DNA of 14,366 bases from positions 1-14,366 of the forward strand of contig CAZIKB010000143.1 in NCBI GenBank assembly GCA_964539665.1, in the 5' to 3' direction. The notes under the pieces are model-generated. The model searched no databases. It worked only from the letters and a program-made list of their open reading frames with translations, and was not told the origin of the DNA. Below are positions 14,316 to 14,366 of this stretch, piece by piece (position 1 is the stretch's first letter; every line of letters starts with the position of its first letter). This DNA comes from CAZIKB01 sp964539665 (GTDB lineage Bacteria; Zhuqueibacterota; Zhuqueibacteria; Oceanimicrobiales; Oceanimicrobiaceae). The translations under genes were made by a program, and so were the position numbers.

Positions 14316-14366
14316 GGTAGTGTCAAAAGTTTTATGAAAAAATGAAGAGTATTAAAGTGAGAATCA
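14316..14366. mobile_element. Left terminus of a second MITE/IS element (cut by window end)
   Basis: The first 31 bases match the left end of the 8548-8757 element with a single C/T difference, including the 12-base terminus GGTAGTGTCAAA. Beyond that the sequences diverge. The other end and any target duplication lie outside the window, so it could be a further MITE or the full element that encodes the transposase. Confidence 0.7.

Overview
The window (about 14.4 kb, every gene on the + strand) is dominated by ferredoxin-dependent 2-oxoacid oxidoreductases. It starts inside a gene and ends inside a repeat, so neither end is complete. The content (three thiamine-diphosphate/Fe-S 2-oxoacid:ferredoxin oxidoreductases, small 2[4Fe-4S] ferredoxins, a GltD-like flavoprotein) points to a strictly anaerobic or strongly ferredoxin-based bacterium of moderate to low GC. 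Bacterial Shine-Dalgarno motifs, frequent TTG/GTG starts, a RAYT transposase with palindromic repeats and a GxxExxY protein argue against an archaeon. The phylum cannot be fixed from this window.

Layout. (1) 1-1827: 3' part of a GltD-like FAD/NAD(P) oxidoreductase with an N-terminal ferredoxin domain and an unusual C-terminal tail that reads as a decayed GIY-YIG fold. (2) 1949-4817, module 1: ferredoxin, alpha, beta, gamma (KorDABC/Vor type). (3) 4819-5625: a GxxExxY protein with two tandem PD-(D/E)XK domains, the second lacking its acidic catalytic residues. (4) 5699-8225, module 2: gamma, alpha, beta, a diverged paralogue of module 1 without its own ferredoxin, followed by a 68-aa CxxC protein of unknown role (8229-8435). 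(5) 8441-8765: an AT-rich gap holding a 210-bp MITE-like element with 12-bp terminal inverted repeats and a perfect 8-bp target duplication, beside a remnant of a related element. (6) 8781-13096, module 3: a zinc alcohol dehydrogenase, then gamma, ferredoxin, alpha and beta subunits of the pyruvate/2-ketoisovalerate (PorGDAB) type. (7) 13094-13786: a RAYT transposase bracketed by two near-identical palindromic repeats. (8) 13787-14366: non-coding DNA ending in another copy of the MITE-type terminus.

How the genes could work together (inference): the three oxidoreductases decarboxylate different 2-oxoacids to acyl-CoA and reduce ferredoxin, as in amino-acid or aromatic catabolism or, in reverse, reductive carboxylation. 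The flavoprotein could pass electrons between ferredoxin and NAD(P). The zinc dehydrogenase could supply or consume a carbonyl compound linked to module 3. Substrates cannot be assigned from sequence alone. The most unusual items are the nuclease-like tail on the flavoprotein, the half-dead tandem GxxExxY protein sitting between two oxidoreductase operons, the MITE placed just upstream of module 3, and the RAYT repeats with a compensatory base-pair change.
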